DNA of 64,000 bases from Daejeonia sp002484105 (GCF_051175565.1 NZ_CP195105.1:1798001-1862000), one strand, 5' to 3'; counted from the stretch's first letter, positions 7,318 to 15,911 are shown. Notes: generated from the letters alone by a model not told the origin. A program made the numbers and translations.

Positions 7318-8745
7318 CTAATTTTTTTCGGCAAAATTTTGCAGAACGTCAAGAAAAAGTTGGACTCCGTATCCTGTAGCTGCTTTTTCGCTGCTGTAGT
7401 TTACTTTTCCGAACGCCATGGCAGCTACATCAAGATGGGCCCATGCAGGATGTCCACCGGTGAAATGTTCCAGGAATTTGGCGGCTACAATGCAATCTCC
7501 GACAGGTTTCATGGAAATATTTCGGAAATCTGCAACATCCGACTGTATTTCGTCATTCCATTCATCCCAGAGTGGCAGGTTCCACAGGCGCTGTGCCGTC
7601 TTCTGCCCAGATTGCAGCAGCATCTCGAGAAGGCTGTTGTTGTTGGAAAAAAGTGCACCGCAGCTATCTCCAAACATGCGCACTGCGCTCCCCGTCAGGG
7701 TGGCGATATCGATGAGTGCTTCGGTTTTGTAATTTTTGGTGAGGTAGGCGAGGGCATCTGCTAGTGTCATGCGACCTTCTGCATCTGTGTCCAGTACTTC
7801 GATGGTCTTTCCGTTATATGCTGTCACTACATCGCTTGGCAGATAGGCTTTCTCAGAAATGGCATTGTCGGTAACGGGAAGTATGGCCGTTATATTGACG
7901 GGAAGCTGCATTTCGGCTGCCGCGATCATAGTTCCGAAAACGGCTGCTGCGCCACCCATATCCGATTTCATGTAATGCATATTGGCGGGATTTTTAAGGG
8001 AAATGCCGCCTGTGTCAAAAAGTACGCATTTGCCGATCAGGCCGATGGTTTTGGCTTTAGGATCTTTGCAGTGATATTCCATAATGGTGAAGGCTGCATC
8101 GGTTGCGCTTCCCTGGTTGACGGCTGCAAAAGCTCCCAGACCGAGCTTTTCACACTTTTCCCGATTGTAGGATTTGTAGGAAAAGCCGTATTTTTTGCTG
8201 ATCTGTTTCAAATGTTCAGAAAGCTGTCCGTTTTTTTTCAAATTGGCGGGTTTGTTCAGCCAGTCCATGGCATCAAACTGTCCCCTGCAAAGAGCAGATA
8301 CGGAGGTCTTTATTTGCCTGACAGTGCTGGGGTCTGCATTCTCTTCTACAAGACTAAAGCCTTTTTTCCATACCGGATGATTTTTTCTGAACGGATACAT
8401 GTAGGTGCCAAGAAAGAGTCCTTTCACAAATTCTTCGGTTTGGTACTTATCGAAAACCGGAGCAGAAAGCAGGGTGGGTGCAGACAAGATATTGTTCCGG
8501 AAAAAGTACGAAAATTTGTTGGCTACCGCCTGTATTTCGTGGTTGGCAAACTGATCGCCCACACCAATCAGAAATTCTGTACTGTTGAGATGGGGCAACA
8601 CAAAAAACTGGTTTTTGCTTCCGGAGAAAAAATTGTCGGTTGTTTGCGGGTATTTATCCCGTGTTTTTTCCCATGAAGTTTCAGTGAATACCGAAAAAAT
8701 CTGTTCGTAAGAACTGTGCTTTTTGCCGCTGAATGATACTGTCAT
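7318..8745 (-). CDS. M17-family leucyl aminopeptidase
   Basis: A 475-residue cytoplasmic metallo-aminopeptidase. Compared with E. coli PepA, the di-metal ligands are all present: Lys239 and Asp244 (in IGKCVLFDTGG), Asp262 (in MKSDMGGAA), Asp321 and Glu323 (in DTDAEGR), with catalytic Lys251 and Arg325. Two positions differ from the usual family text: GKC replaces GKG, and DTDAEGR replaces NTDAEGR; neither is a metal ligand. The N-terminal domain (about 1-170) is diverged. It removes N-terminal residues from peptides. In this cluster of ligases it could trim or recycle the product, though M17 enzymes are also common housekeeping genes. It lies 71 bp after the CBM48-esterase gene. Confidence 0.93.
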   Translation of the reverse strand: MTVSFSGKKHSSYEQIFSVFTETSWEKTRDKYPQTTDNFFSGSKNQFFVLPHLNSTEFLIGVGDQFANHEIQAVANKFSYFFRNNILSAPTLLSAPVFDKYQTEEFVKGLFLGTYMYPFRKNHPVWKKGFSLVEENADPSTVRQIKTSVSALCRGQFDAMDWLNKPANLKKNGQLSEHLKQISKKYGFSYKSYNREKCEKLGLGAFAAVNQGSATDAAFTIMEYHCKDPKAKTIGLIGKCVLFDTGGISLKNPANMHYMKSDMGGAAAVFGTMIAAAEMQLPVNITAILPVTDNAISEKAYLPSDVVTAYNGKTIEVLDTDAEGRMTLADALAYLTKNYKTEALIDIATLTGSAVRMFGDSCGALFSNNNSLLEMLLQSGQKTAQRLWNLPLWDEWNDEIQSDVADFRNISMKPVGDCIVAAKFLEHFTGGHPAWAHLDVAAMAFGKVNYSSEKAATGYGVQLFLDVLQNFAEKN

Positions 8746-8816
8746 AATCGTATATTGTTAAAAGAGAATGAGGGTTCTGAATATTATCAGTAAAGTAGGG
8801 TTCCGTTATACTGCAA

Positions 8817-9962
8817 CTATACTTTATCTGTATTTTGATTGTGAAGAAATTCTGTCGACTGCAGAACAGGTGAAACTTCTGCAGGATTTTCTGTATTGTC
8901 ATAATACAGCCATTCTATTGCGCGCGGAAATTCCTGTGACCAGTAGAATTCTGTATGGGTGCCTTCGGGGTTGATGCTGGTCCGGATTTCAAAATCAAAG
9001 AGTTGCTTTTTTTCCCATTTTCTCAGGCTTTTTTCAAATTTCTGGATACGTTTTACCATTTTGGAGCCTTCTCTGCCTCCGCCATAGAGGTAAACTCTGG
9101 TCTTGAAGGGTTTACGGAAACTCAGCATCGGAAAATTATTATTGGGTTCTACCCAGAGTGAAGGGGAAAAGATGAGTAGTTTGCTGTAGACTTCGGGATA
9201 GAGAAAACCACTGTATATACTGATGAGGCCGCCCAGACTGCTGCCGCCGATGCCGGTATGTTCGCGTTCTTTTTTGGTTCGGAAATGTGCGTCTACATAA
9301 GGTTTTAATGTATCGGTGATAAAACGGATGTATTTTTTGCCTTCTGAGCCGTGTGCTACATGGTCGTTGTCAAAGATGTATTCCCGGATGCGTGATTCCT
9401 TTCCATGGTCAATCGCAATAACAATCAGGTCACCGCGTCCGTATTCTGCCAGTACGGAGAGTTTTCGGTCAATTTCCCAGTTGCCGTATTCGCTGCCTTC
9501 GTTAAAGAGATTCTGCGCATCCTGGAGATACAGTACAGGATAGTTTTTGCGGGTGGTATAATAATCATGGGGGAGTAGTGCCCATATTTTCCTGTGCCGG
9601 TCCAGCTGCGGGATATAGAAGTTTTCGGAAATAACCTCTGCCACCGGGAAGAATTCTTTTTTGAATGGGCCCCAGTTCAGCCGCCACTGTTCTACAGTAT
9701 CTTCTGTTGTTTCAGACGATTTCCGGGCTTTCCGGTTGGTGGTAAATTTGCCTTCACGGTCGAGTTCTACATTTTCCCATCCGCCGCGGGTGTATTTGTA
9801 TTCAATGTTCTCCGGCAGATGGCGGCTGTCAATCTCAATACTATAGTATCCTTCGGTAAATTGCAGTCTGAAGGCTTCATCGCGGGGATTCCAGTGGTTG
9901 AAATTTCCGGTGATATAGATTTCACGATGGTCGTTGGGACTGGTATAGAGAATAAACTTCAT
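8817..9962 (-). CDS. Esterase with N-terminal CBM48-like domain (enterochelin-esterase-like)
   Basis: The 381-residue protein has an N-terminal module (about 1-85) of the CBM48/early-set type, seen in EIYITGNFNHWNP and YYSIEIDSR. An esterase D-type alpha/beta hydrolase domain (about 110-355) follows, with nucleophile GGSSLGG (Ser242), YLQDAQNLF on the preceding strand and EGTHTEFYW carrying His336. This two-part build is that of Fes/IroD-like enterochelin esterases and of glycan-linked acetyl/feruloyl esterases. No signal peptide is visible, which fits a Fes-like cytoplasmic role better than a secreted one. It is the first gene of the minus-strand run and may open the operon. Substrate unknown: siderophore-type ester, activated peptide ester or sugar ester are all possible. 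Confidence 0.82.
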   Translation of the reverse strand: MKFILYTSPNDHREIYITGNFNHWNPRDEAFRLQFTEGYYSIEIDSRHLPENIEYKYTRGGWENVELDREGKFTTNRKARKSSETTEDTVEQWRLNWGPFKKEFFPVAEVISENFYIPQLDRHRKIWALLPHDYYTTRKNYPVLYLQDAQNLFNEGSEYGNWEIDRKLSVLAEYGRGDLIVIAIDHGKESRIREYIFDNDHVAHGSEGKKYIRFITDTLKPYVDAHFRTKKEREHTGIGGSSLGGLISIYSGFLYPEVYSKLLIFSPSLWVEPNNNFPMLSFRKPFKTRVYLYGGGREGSKMVKRIQKFEKSLRKWEKKQLFDFEIRTSINPEGTHTEFYWSQEFPRAIEWLYYDNTENPAEVSPVLQSTEFLHNQNTDKV

Positions 9963-10176
9963 GGCAGATTCAGCATTTCGGGAATAAAATTAGAAAAAAA
10001 TATGAAAAATAAGGGAAAGCATTCGCTAAAAGAAAGAAACGGGATGCCTGGTTGGATAATGGATTTGATATCGAGAACCTCTGTATTCTTGTTTCATTAA
10101 TAATTAAACGCTTGTTTACTATAAAAAATGTTTGCTAAATTTTAAATTTAATGTGATTTTACTGATGTTTTATTAT

Positions 10177-10184
10177 TAACTTTG
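10177..10184 (+). promoter_or_regulatory. -7 promoter box before the 10195 gene
   Basis: TAACTTTG matches TAnnTTTG exactly. The start codon follows within about 11 bp, so the mRNA would be nearly leaderless, or translation starts a little downstream. The -33 element is not clear. Confidence 0.4.
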
Positions 10185-10194
10185 CAAAATCCTT

Positions 10195-10770
10195 ATGATG
10201 GAAGGGGTATTTTTATTGTATTTTGACAAGCAAAGCAAATCACTGTTTCTTCAGAAATTATTTCTGACGGTGGTTTTTCTTTGGTGTTTGTGCCCTGTTG
10301 TAATTTCTGCCCAGAACATTGCAGGGCTCGAAAATATCCATATCAGTGGGGATGCCAGAATGGTCGTTGTAGAGCAAGAGCAAAGCCATGTGATTGATCA
10401 GGAAGCACTTGCTTCACTTCAGAAATCAGGTTTTCGTGCAAAGGAAAAGCAAATTGCAACTGCTGCGAAAAAAGGAATTCGTACAAAATCCACCGCACGC
10501 GAAAAAGAAAAGAAAACGGTTGAAAAACCTTTCTGCCAGATTAAAATAGAACCTGCCGCTTCAGAATCCTTTATCAGTGCGAATTCTTACAACACCTGTG
10601 TGGCTGCCGGGGTGCAGACATTTGTTCTGGCTGCGGCAAAGACAGAAGATTTCAATTATTCTTTCGGTCTAGGGTATTTTTCAAAAGCATTTTTTTCCTC
10701 TTATCCCTTCTGCCATACCGCAGATTTTCATCAGAAACTTTTTGCGCGGCCTCCTCCTTTACGCTGTTAA
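10195..10770 (+). CDS. Exported hypothetical protein
   Basis: A 191-residue protein that I do not recognise. It has a hydrophobic segment at about 21-38 ending VVISAQ|NIAG, a likely Sec signal peptide with a long N-region. That N-region may mean the true start is the TTG at 10216 rather than the ATG pair at 10195. The mature part is polar and Lys/Glu-rich (REKEKKTVEKP near 100-110), with two Cys and an Ala-rich patch FVLAAAKTEDF. The coding region sits divergent from the ligase cluster and 123 bp before the lectin-domain gene, in the same direction. No catalytic motif seen; a periplasmic or surface role next to the lectin protein is only a guess. Confidence 0.6.
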   Translation: MMEGVFLLYFDKQSKSLFLQKLFLTVVFLWCLCPVVISAQNIAGLENIHISGDARMVVVEQEQSHVIDQEALASLQKSGFRAKEKQIATAAKKGIRTKSTAREKEKKTVEKPFCQIKIEPAASESFISANSYNTCVAAGVQTFVLAAAKTEDFNYSFGLGYFSKAFFSSYPFCHTADFHQKLFARPPPLRC

Positions 10771-10893
10771 TATCCTTTATTCTTTGCAGTGCCCTCGTTT
10801 GTGATATTATTCTGTATCAACAGGTGTACTGTGCATTAACTATCTTTTTACAGGCAGATGTCTGTAATACAATATTTTATAATAATTAAATCT

Positions 10894-13089
10894 ATGATAA
10901 AAAAATTAACCAGTTTATCTTTTCTGGCTTTTCTGATGCAGATGGTGTTGGGACAGGGCATCACAGGTGCCACATACTGTGACCAGACCGTTTCTCCGTA
11001 TGGTGAAAACATTTGGCCAGCGGGAAAAGGAACATATAAAAAACAGTTGCTCTTCTTTGATCTTTCGGGAGTTGTATTGAGCAACACCAATTCTTCCGTT
11101 GTGAAAACAGTTACACTAAACGGTACGACATATACCCTTACTCTTTCCGGTTTTAACGCAACAGGGGGAAGAACAGATGCCAAGCTCACCGGTAATGATA
11201 TCAGTACCTGGGGAGGTGAAAACAGCCAAAGTATGAACCAGTATTACAATGTTAATGGAGGCAGTTATAAAGAAGTTCTCTATACCTGGGGCTATAAGAA
11301 TACGACCATTACTCTTAATGCGACCATCACGGCTACCAAGGATGGCAATACATTTCCTGTTGATATGGTTGTTTTTGATTCGGAAGCTACTACCAATTCA
11401 AGTACAAATCCCGAAACACTGTCCTATACGACCAATGCTTCTAATTTTAGTTTGCTGGAGACCCTTGGCTCAGGTAGCATTGGAAATAATATTACGGGAG
11501 CCGGAACAAAAACGCTTACCTATGTGAATACCCAGGGATCAGGCGTTAACGGTATCTATTATACTTCGGGGTATTCTCCCTCGGTTACTGCCACCATGAA
11601 ACTTCCCGGTAACGGAAGCGGGCAGGCATTTGGATTTGCAGTGCGACTCTATTGTGACAGCAATACTGACGGTACACCGGATTTTCTTGCTTCGAAAGAT
11701 ACAGATGGCGACGGAATTCCGGATGTAGATGATATGGATGATGATAATGACGGAATTCCGGATTGTGCAGAACGGGGCGTTTCTGACAATATGAACGACC
11801 GGTTTGCACTGAATTCTGTTGCCAAACAGGTGTTTGATGATCCTGCAGGAGGTACGACACAATTCCCATATCAGGTACAGCTGACACCCAATGAGCAGGC
11901 AAAACGCGGACAAATATGGAGCAAAGCTAAAATTGATTTTGCCAACAGTTTTACGCTGCGTTATCAAGCCTATTTAGGAAATAATGACAGTGGAGCCGAC
12001 GGTATTGCTGCTGTATTTCATAATGATCCTGCGGGGCTTTTGGCTGCAGGGCAAACAGGTTTTGGTATTGGAGCAAGGGATATCAAGAACGGAATTGTTC
12101 TGGAGCTTGATACTTTTAATAATGGGAATAATTGGAATGGAACTATTGTAGGTGATATTTCTGATGATCATGGGATGATCTGGGATTCTGATGATAATAC
12201 TGCCAGCGGTATTCTTACCAGTGCCGTAAGTCTGGGCAATATTGAGGATGGCAAATGGCATGATGTCTATATTTATTGGGATGCATCTTCCCAAACCCTG
12301 AAATATACTGTACAGCTGGGAGATGGAAATATCGTGACAGCCGGCGAGCATACCTTTAGCAATACTGGTGGTATCTCTTCCTATTTTGGAGGGGTTACAA
12401 ATGTATGGTTTGGTTATACCGCATCTACCGGTGGTTCAACAAACGACCAGCGTATTAAATTTGTCGACCTTTGCAGTGATCTGCCAGGGGAACTGGATAC
12501 CGACGGCGATGGTATTCCGGATCATCTTGACCTTGACAGTGATGGTGACGGATGTCCGGACAGCATTGAAGGTTCGGATAATGTAATTCCGGATTGGATC
12601 TTGTCTACAGGAGTTATAGATGTTGCCAATCAGGGAGGTGTTGACAAAAACGGTATCCCGGTCATCGTAAATAATGGTGGCAAAGCTGATGCAGACAACC
12701 AGTTAGGCCAGGGGATAGGATATTCCAAAATTGCAGCTACTTCTGCAGGATGTGCCTGTGTAAAAGATGCCAGTACATCGGGTGTGGCTTTGTCTGTCAA
12801 CCATGGTATTACATCACTCGGACGTGCAGGAAAAGACGGTTGGCCGGAAGTGAGAAAAGGAGCATGGACTGCACTTGAATCCAAAACCAAGGGATTTGTT
12901 ATCAACAGGGTGCCCACTTCTGAAGAAGTAGAGGCTATTGCCGACCCTCAGCAAGGAATGCTTGTCTATGATGAAGAAGCCAAATGTCTGAAACTTTATG
13001 TGCTGAAAGATGCGAAGGATGCCTCCAAAGGTGGTTTCTGGAAATGCCTCTCCAATAAGGCTTGCCCTGACAATTTTGTAAACAATTAA
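10894..13089 (+). CDS. Large secreted protein with L-type lectin domain and TSP3-like calcium repeats
   Basis: The 731-residue product starts at ATG 10894 with a signal peptide (MIKKLTSLSFLAFLMQMVLGQ); an in-frame ATG 36 bp upstream would place 12 odd residues before it. After a Ser/Thr/Gly-rich beta domain (about 25-255) come calcium-binding thrombospondin-3-type repeats at about 269-292 (DTDGDGIPDVDDMDDDNDG). A legume-type L-type lectin domain follows (about 300-527), with signs such as GADGIAAVFHNDP, GIVLELDTFNN and GKWHDVYIYWD. A second calcium pair lies at 535-558 (DTDGDGIPDHLDLDSDGDG). The C-terminus has a short motif GMLVYDEEAKCLKLY also seen in the next protein. It is most likely a cell-surface or secreted glycan-binding adhesin. 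No standard type IX sorting domain is obvious. It is 11 bp before the downstream gene, so co-transcribed. Confidence 0.85.
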   Translation: MIKKLTSLSFLAFLMQMVLGQGITGATYCDQTVSPYGENIWPAGKGTYKKQLLFFDLSGVVLSNTNSSVVKTVTLNGTTYTLTLSGFNATGGRTDAKLTGNDISTWGGENSQSMNQYYNVNGGSYKEVLYTWGYKNTTITLNATITATKDGNTFPVDMVVFDSEATTNSSTNPETLSYTTNASNFSLLETLGSGSIGNNITGAGTKTLTYVNTQGSGVNGIYYTSGYSPSVTATMKLPGNGSGQAFGFAVRLYCDSNTDGTPDFLASKDTDGDGIPDVDDMDDDNDGIPDCAERGVSDNMNDRFALNSVAKQVFDDPAGGTTQFPYQVQLTPNEQAKRGQIWSKAKIDFANSFTLRYQAYLGNNDSGADGIAAVFHNDPAGLLAAGQTGFGIGARDIKNGIVLELDTFNNGNNWNGTIVGDISDDHGMIWDSDDNTASGILTSAVSLGNIEDGKWHDVYIYWDASSQTLKYTVQLGDGNIVTAGEHTFSNTGGISSYFGGVTNVWFGYTASTGGSTNDQRIKFVDLCSDLPGELDTDGDGIPDHLDLDSDGDGCPDSIEGSDNVIPDWILSTGVIDVANQGGVDKNGIPVIVNNGGKADADNQLGQGIGYSKIAATSAGCACVKDASTSGVALSVNHGITSLGRAGKDGWPEVRKGAWTALESKTKGFVINRVPTSEEVEAIADPQQGMLVYDEEAKCLKLYVLKDAKDASKGGFWKCLSNKACPDNFVNN

Positions 13090-13100
13090 AACAATTAATC

Positions 13101-13622
13101 ATGAAAAGAAATAGAATAATAGGGGCGCTGCTGATGGCTGCATTTTGTAGCACTGCAAATGCACAGGTAGCCATCGGAAAAAACAATGTCACCAATGCAT
13201 CCGTTTCTCTCGAATTTGGAAGTGGAAACCGCGGGCTGATACTTCCCTGGGTAGACTCCGAGTCTGCAGTTAATGATGCGCAAGACGGCACACTGATTTT
13301 TGATGCTGATGCCAAAATTCTCAAGTCCAGAGAAGGAGGTGTCTGGAAGAGTTATACCAATGCCGGAACGGTAGATACCACGCTTCAGCAGAATCTCGTG
13401 GAAAATACGGATGCCAGAGTATCCATCGGTACTGTGCCGGAAGGAAGTACGGAAGCTTCCGGAATTCTTGTTCTCGAAGACCAGAATAAAGCGATGATAT
13501 TGCCCAAGGTAGAATCGCCACATCTGAACATCTCGAACCCGGAACCCGGCACCATAGTGTTTGATACCAAAAAACAGCAGGTCGCCATGTATAACGGTAA
13601 AGAATGGATTTTCTGGAACTGA
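13101..13622 (+). CDS. Small secreted protein with two copies of a 'GLILP...GTLVFD' module
   Basis: The 173-residue protein has a clear signal peptide (MKRNRIIGALLMAAFCSTANAQ). The mature part contains two related modules. The first, about 43-88, has RGLILPWVDS, then DGTLIFDADAKILKSREGGVWKSY. The second, about 126-173, has KAMILPKVES, then PGTIVFDTKKQQVAMYNGKEWIFW. The repeated theme is a hydrophobic 'LILP' strand, a G-T-(L/I)-(I/V)-F-D turn and a terminal Trp. The lectin protein just upstream ends with the same theme (GMLVYDEEAKCLKLY...GGFWKC). Proteins with this module are common in Chryseobacterium surface loci, but I know no function. A terminator follows at 13689. Confidence 0.75.
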   Translation: MKRNRIIGALLMAAFCSTANAQVAIGKNNVTNASVSLEFGSGNRGLILPWVDSESAVNDAQDGTLIFDADAKILKSREGGVWKSYTNAGTVDTTLQQNLVENTDARVSIGTVPEGSTEASGILVLEDQNKAMILPKVESPHLNISNPEPGTIVFDTKKQQVAMYNGKEWIFWN

Positions 13623-13688
13623 TGCGGAAGGTAAACTGCAGGTGTAGAACCCTGTAACTTTTGTAAAGGTATTTTGCCGGATACACAG

Positions 13689-13727
13689 AAAAAAGGAGTT
13701 GAAATCTTGGATTTTTTCTCCTTTTTT
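13689..13727 (+). terminator. Terminator after the lectin operon
   Basis: AAAAAAGGAG (13689-13698) pairs with CTCCTTTTTT (13718-13727), a 10-bp stem with A and T tracts on both sides, so it could work in both directions. Confidence 0.7.
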
Positions 13728-14058
13728 CGTTGATACAACAAAATATTACCGAAGTTTCTTACACATCCCTATTCAATGATCTTCGCGAAATTTTGATGTC
13801 CTTTTAAATGTATATGATCACCGCCAAAATCATGGTGTCCAGATCTTTCTCGTATATTTTGCAAAGTCCAATCATTGCAGGATTGGGTTAAAAACTATTA
13901 ATTAACAGTCTTTAAATCTTAATTAAGGTTAAAAAACATGGCAGTGCTATGGATGGCCTGATTGTTGGAATTTTTCAACCGCCACTTTTTTCAAAAAACA
14001 TTCTGCCTGCCCGTGAACATAATTCTACTTAGATAATCAACCTCTAAAATGTTTGAAA
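13728..14058. other. Intergenic stretch without a recognisable gene
   Basis: This AT-rich stretch between the lectin-operon terminator and the VanZ-like gene contains no open frame with a coding look and no clear TAnnTTTG promoter. I see nothing more in it. Confidence 0.5.
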
Positions 14059-14493
14059 ATGAAGAGATATTATGCGGTTCTGATACCATTTTATACAGTT
14101 TTTTTAGTCTACATGATGCTTTGGGGATGCGGCAGAAGTGCCGGGGAAGTCGGCAATCTGCAATTGCGCCCGTTCCATACCATTCATTATTTTTTTTCTA
14201 TGCCCAAGCCTTTTGAAAGTTTTTTCATCAATATCATATGCAATGTATTGGTGTTCGTTCCGTTCGGCTGGTTGGGATGGGCGCTACGCCCAATGAAATC
14301 GCTGCGGTGTCTTGCTCCGTTTTTTGTTCTCTCCATTGTCGGGATAGAGCTTATCCAGCATTTTTCCGGTCGCGGTATGGCAGATATTGACGATGTCATT
14401 CTTAATACATCCGGTATGCTGCTGGGCTGGTTCGGGCTCAGAATCTTTTCTTCACGGGAGGAGGAAGCCATGCCACAATATCAGAATATTTAA
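14059..14493 (+). CDS. VanZ-like family membrane protein
   Basis: A 144-residue membrane protein starting at ATG 14059 (MKRYYAVLIPFYTVFLVYMML); a TTG two codons earlier is unlikely. It has about four hydrophobic segments. The conserved VanZ pattern is visible: NIICNVLVFVPFGWLG (N...F.PxG), then IVGIELIQHFSGRGMADIDDVILNTSGMLLG (E..Q......D.DD...N..G). VanZ-like proteins are small inner-membrane proteins; the founding member gives low-level teicoplanin resistance, but most relatives have no known role. It lies upstream of cbpA in the same direction with a 103-bp gap. Confidence 0.85.
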   Translation: MKRYYAVLIPFYTVFLVYMMLWGCGRSAGEVGNLQLRPFHTIHYFFSMPKPFESFFINIICNVLVFVPFGWLGWALRPMKSLRCLAPFFVLSIVGIELIQHFSGRGMADIDDVILNTSGMLLGWFGLRIFSSREEEAMPQYQNI

Positions 14494-14596
14494 GACGAAT
14501 TGTCATATTACCGGATCGGCATTCAAAAAGGAAAGATTTTTGCTTTCCTGTGTTCGTAAATTTTTCTAATTTTAAGCAGAAAAGAACGAAACCTGT

Positions 14597-15505
14597 ATGG
14601 CATATATTGATTATTATAAAATATTAGGACTTGATAAGACGGCCTCCCAGGATGATGTTAAGAAAGCCTACCGCAAACTGGCAAGAAAATATCATCCCGA
14701 CCTTAATCCGAATGACAAAGAGGCGGAGCAAAAATTCAAGGAGGTGAATGAAGCGAATGAAGTGCTTGGCAATCCCGAAAACAGAGCGAAGTACGACAAA
14801 TACGGCGAACACTGGAGACACGGCGAAGAGTACGAAAAAGCACAGCAACAGCAAAGACAGTATCAGCAGGGTAGCGGTGGCTTTGGTGGCGGATTCTCTG
14901 GTGCAGATTTTGGCGATGGCGGCGATTTTTCTGATTTCTTCAAAGATATGTTTGGTGGCGGTGGCGCCTTCCGGAGCGGAAGAGGTACGTCAGGCAAATT
15001 TAAAGGCCAGGATATCAGTGCCGAACTCAATTTAAGCCTCAGAGATGCTGCACAGACACATCCGCAGACATTCGAAATCAACGGACAGAAAATCAGGATC
15101 ACCATTCCTGCAGGGGTATATGACGGACTGCAAATCAGGCTGAAAGGCAAGGGAAATCCGGGACACAACGGAGGTCCGGACGGCGATTTGTACATTACCT
15201 TCAATATTGCTGCCGATCCGCAGTTTGAGCGCGTGGGGGATGACCTTAAAACCAAAATAGATATCGACCTGTACACTGCCGTTCTCGGTGGTGAGGTGAC
15301 CGTACATACTTTAGACAGTACCATAAAACTTAAAGTGAAACCCGGAAGCCAGAACGGAACCACAGTGAGACTGAAAGGCAAAGGCTTCCCGGTGTATAAA
15401 AAAGACGGTCAGTATGGCGATCTTTTCGTGACCTATAATGTGAAGTTGCCCACAAGCCTTACCGACAAACAAAAAGAATTATTTGAACAGCTTAAAAACT
15501 CATGA
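14597..15505 (+). CDS. cbpA: J-domain co-chaperone CbpA-like
   Basis: The 302-residue protein has an N-terminal J domain (about 4-70) with the HPD motif at 33-35 and YDKYGEHW at its end. A Gln-rich then Gly/Phe-rich linker follows (about 83-130, GGFGGGFSGADFG). Two C-terminal beta substrate-binding domains come next, with the RLKGKGNPG and RLKGKGFP repeats. There is no zinc-finger region, so it is the CbpA/DnaJ class-II type that stimulates DnaK's ATPase and presents misfolded clients. It overlaps the cbpM gene by 4 bp (ATGA), the normal arrangement of this pair. Confidence 0.93.
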   Translation: MAYIDYYKILGLDKTASQDDVKKAYRKLARKYHPDLNPNDKEAEQKFKEVNEANEVLGNPENRAKYDKYGEHWRHGEEYEKAQQQQRQYQQGSGGFGGGFSGADFGDGGDFSDFFKDMFGGGGAFRSGRGTSGKFKGQDISAELNLSLRDAAQTHPQTFEINGQKIRITIPAGVYDGLQIRLKGKGNPGHNGGPDGDLYITFNIAADPQFERVGDDLKTKIDIDLYTAVLGGEVTVHTLDSTIKLKVKPGSQNGTTVRLKGKGFPVYKKDGQYGDLFVTYNVKLPTSLTDKQKELFEQLKNS

Positions 15506-15819
15506 TGATGGACGGACGCATATCCAGAGAAGAACTGGTAAAAATTTATCAGATTGAAATATCGTTTTTTGACGAACTTGAAGAAAGCGGACTGCTGAAA
15601 ACCGAAGTGGCAGACAATATCCGCTACCTGACATACGACGACCTTCCGGTGTTTGAACGGCTCGCCAACTGGCATTACGATTTGGGTGTCAATACACCGG
15701 GGCTGGAAGTGATCAGCCATCTGATGCAGAAAATCGAAAAACTTCAGCACGAAAACCGCAGTATGATTCGCCGCATGAGGCTTCTCAGTGACAGCTGGGA
15801 TGAAGCCGAACTTCTTTAG
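15502..15819 (+). CDS. cbpM: CbpM-like chaperone modulator
   Basis: A 105-residue MerR-like helix-turn-helix protein (GRISREELVKIYQIEISFF, then the ESGLL and YLTYDDLP elements) with a C-terminal helix. E. coli CbpM binds the J domain of CbpA and blocks its access to DnaK; size, motifs and the direct overlap with cbpA support the same role. The first of three consecutive ATGs (15502) overlaps the cbpA stop. The protein looks too short to be a DNA-binding MerR regulator with an effector domain. Confidence 0.87.
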   Translation: MMMDGRISREELVKIYQIEISFFDELEESGLLKTEVADNIRYLTYDDLPVFERLANWHYDLGVNTPGLEVISHLMQKIEKLQHENRSMIRRMRLLSDSWDEAELL

Positions 15820-15840
15820 AAAATTCAAAATAGATACTTC

Positions 15841-15869
15841 AGGAGATGCCCATCAGGCTTCTCCTTTTT
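15841..15869 (+). terminator. Terminator after cbpAM
   Basis: AGGAGATGCC pairs with GGCTTCTCCT (one T-T mismatch) around the loop CATCA and is followed by TTTTTC, a classical intrinsic terminator. Confidence 0.8.
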
Positions 15870-15899
15870 CTATATCTCGGGTGCTAAGCGGATAATTGT

Positions 15900-15907
15900 T
15901 AATTTTG
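15900..15907 (+). promoter_or_regulatory. -7 promoter box before ypdA
   Basis: TAATTTTG fits TAnnTTTG exactly and ends 5 bp before the ypdA ATG, implying a very short leader. No clear -33 TTG is present. Confidence 0.45.
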
Positions 15908-15911
15908 CAAT

